From Desulfobacca acetoxidans (GTDB lineage Bacteria > Desulfobacterota > Desulfobaccia > Desulfobaccales > 0-14-0-80-60-11): DNA of 32,500 nt. The notes beneath the pieces are model-generated. The model saw nothing but the letters and a program-made list of their open reading frames with translations. It made no database searches and was not told the DNA's origin. The stretch is taken from contig DZCR01000015.1 in assembly GCA_022736495.1 (NCBI GenBank), forward strand, positions 1-32,500. The letters are read 5' to 3'. Within the stretch, counting starts at the first letter, position 1; every line of letters begins with the position of its first letter. Of the stretch, positions 31,333 through 32,500 are shown piece by piece. The translations under genes were made by a program, and so were the position numbers.

Positions 31333-32289
31333 ATGAACATGACAAAAACTTACTTGGTTACCGGAGGCGCCGGCTTTATCGGCGCCAACCTAATTCGCCG
31401 GCTGGCTGCCCCGGCCCTGCGCCTACGCGTCCTTGACAACCTGAGCGCCGGTCGTCGTAGTGATCTTGCCGAGCTGCCCGTGGAGTTCATCCCGGGGGAT
31501 ATTCGGGACGCAAGCCTAGTGGACCAAGCGGTGGCTGGCGTCCACGCGGTCATTCACCTGGCAGCCCACACCAATGTGGTGGAGTCCATAGAGGCCCCAG
31601 AGCTTAACTTCAATATCAATGTTCAGGGAACCCTTATTCTGCTCCAAGCCAGCGTTAAACATGGCGTGGAGCGGTTTATTTTCGCCTCCACCGGCGGGGC
31701 TATAGTGGGAGATGTGGTGCCTCCCGTCCATGAGGACATGGCGCCCCACCCCATTTCACCCTATGGGGCCGGCAAGCTGGCGGGAGAAGGCTATTGTTCC
31801 GCCTTCTGGGGAGCCTATGGTCTCAAGACCATCGCCGTGAGATGCTCCAATGTCTACGGGCCATACTCCTATCATAAGGCCAGCGTCATCGCCAAATTCT
31901 TTCGGCAGGTGGAGCTCGGAGAGCCCATTACAGTTTTTGGAGATGGGGAGCAGACCCGCGATTTTATCTATGTAGGGGACCTCTGTCAGGCCATTGTCGC
32001 GGCTTTGGAGGCTGAACTGCCCTTTGGACAGGCCATCCAGCTGGGCAGCGGCCGGGAGATTAGTATCAACCAATTGGTGGTCTTAATGCGCCAGGTGGCG
32101 GGAGAAGACGGCTTTCCCGCGGTAAAATATGCCCCGCCGCGTCCGGGTGAAGTGCTGCGCAACTATGTCAGCATTGCCCGTGCTAAAGAATATTTGGGCT
32201 TCTCCCCCGTCACTGACCTACAGATTGGATTGCAGAAAACCTGGGAGTGGTTTCGGGGAAAAGGCGGACAACACCATGGTCCCCGATGA
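31333..32289 (+). CDS. UDP-sugar 4-epimerase (GalE-like extended SDR)
   Basis: A 318-residue cytoplasmic NAD-dependent enzyme. The Rossmann loop is GGAGFIG (11-17), with DNLSAG (35-40) binding the adenosine ribose, HLAAHTNVVESIE (75-87), FASTGGAIVG (117-126, catalytic Ser/Thr), and SPYGAGK (142-148, Tyr144 and Lys148). GSGREISINQL and RPGEVLRNYVS complete the family pattern. It probably interconverts UDP-glucose/galactose or UDP-GlcNAc/GalNAc and so supplies a donor for the locus. A GalNAc donor would agree with the GH123-like hydrolase upstream, but this is inference. GGGGAA lies six bases before the ATG. It is the last recognisable gene of the exopolysaccharide operon. Confidence 0.88.
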   Translation: MNMTKTYLVTGGAGFIGANLIRRLAAPALRLRVLDNLSAGRRSDLAELPVEFIPGDIRDASLVDQAVAGVHAVIHLAAHTNVVESIEAPELNFNINVQGTLILLQASVKHGVERFIFASTGGAIVGDVVPPVHEDMAPHPISPYGAGKLAGEGYCSAFWGAYGLKTIAVRCSNVYGPYSYHKASVIAKFFRQVELGEPITVFGDGEQTRDFIYVGDLCQAIVAALEAELPFGQAIQLGSGREISINQLVVLMRQVAGEDGFPAVKYAPPRPGEVLRNYVSIARAKEYLGFSPVTDLQIGLQKTWEWFRGKGGQHHGPR

Positions 32290-32321
32290 GATATTGCGTA
32301 TCCCGCTTGATTCTGGCCACT

Positions 32322-32367
32322 GATTCCGGCGGAAGTCGGCCGCCGATTCCGACCGAAACCGACCGCC
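32322..32367. repeat. Tandem 23-base repeat resembling an IS21-family end
   Basis: Two adjoining copies (32322-32344 and 32345-32367), both starting GATTCCG and ending CCGCC, are identical at 18 of 23 positions. IS21-family elements carry repeated transposase-binding sites of about 20 bases at their ends, often with GATTCCGGC-type sequence, so this may be the edge or relic of one. No istA/istB coding sequence is visible before the window ends. Confidence 0.4.
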
Positions 32368-32376
32368 TCTTTTTTC
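32328..32376 (+). terminator. Possible intrinsic terminator of the exopolysaccharide operon
   Basis: GGCGG (32328-32332) and TCGG (32336-32339) can pair with CCGACCGCC (32359-32367) with a three-base bulge, followed directly by TCTTTTTTCTCTT. It lies 39 bases after the epimerase stop. The loop is long (19 bases) and the stem is built from the tandem repeat, so the terminator role is plausible but not certain. Confidence 0.4.
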
Positions 32377-32500
32377 TCTTACCCCACTTGCTCAGATGCG
32401 GGGGGGTGACCAACCCCTCCAATGACCACGCCTGGGTCCATGCCTGTGTCAACGCCATCGTGTGATTAACGACGAACCCCCTCACTAAAATCAAACCCGA
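32368..32500. other. Right-hand end with no recognised gene
   Basis: After the T-run I see no gene, ribosome-binding site or hairpin worth naming. A minus-strand frame (32494 to 32210) runs back over the repeat and into the epimerase gene and looks like chance. Confidence 0.4.

Overview
The window looks like a chromosomal stretch of a strictly anaerobic, Gram-negative, moderately GC-rich bacterium. A Desulfobacterota (deltaproteobacterial) sulfate reducer or syntroph is my best guess. The basis is a YedF / activase / double-cubane-reductase cluster of anaerobic type, an outer-membrane polysaccharide export system (Wza/Wzc), a GT9 heptosyltransferase, and an adenosylhomocysteine/methylthioadenosine deaminase. 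This assignment is inference, because no rRNA or other marker gene is present. I found no tRNA, rRNA or CRISPR array.

Left block (1-4490, + strand): a trehalose / compatible-solute cluster. It holds the 3' end of a GH63-like glycosidase, trehalose-phosphatase (otsB), a two-repeat DUF5752-like protein, a TreT-like GT4 trehalose synthase and a GT20 trehalose-6-phosphate synthase (otsA). The genes overlap or nearly touch and form one operon. Just after otsA lies a decayed second copy of part of the TreT-like gene. Next (4709-7468, - strand) is a three-gene operon: a double-cubane-cluster reductase, its ATP-dependent activase, and the sulfurtransferase-like YedF.

Middle block (7469-15985): housekeeping and envelope genes. 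They are an MltD-like lytic transglycosylase, an SAH/MTA deaminase, a small DUF6812-like protein, and a four-helix DMT/EamA-type half transporter. A graveyard with an EcfT start and an IS1380-type transposase start follows. Then come a membrane-anchored SGNH hydrolase, a GT4, a convergent GT9 heptosyltransferase and a small one-helix membrane protein.

Right block (16776-32289, all + strand): a Wzx/Wzy-type exopolysaccharide locus. After a 0.8-kb gene-free leader and a broken NusG/UpxY-like antiterminator come wza, wzc (BY-kinase), a PglF/CapD-type UDP-HexNAc 4,6-dehydratase, an SQD1-like UDP-sulfoquinovose synthase, wzx flippase, GT4, wzy polymerase/ligase, an exported GH123/DUF4091-like glycosidase, a second GT4, a polyprenyl-phosphate sugar transferase and a GalE-like epimerase. 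Read together, the genes make nucleotide sugars, start the repeat unit on undecaprenyl phosphate, extend it, flip it, polymerise it and export it. The SQD1-like gene suggests that the polymer carries the sulfonated sugar sulfoquinovose, which is the most interesting prediction here. The window ends in a tandem 23-bp repeat that resembles an IS21-family end and can also fold as a terminator.
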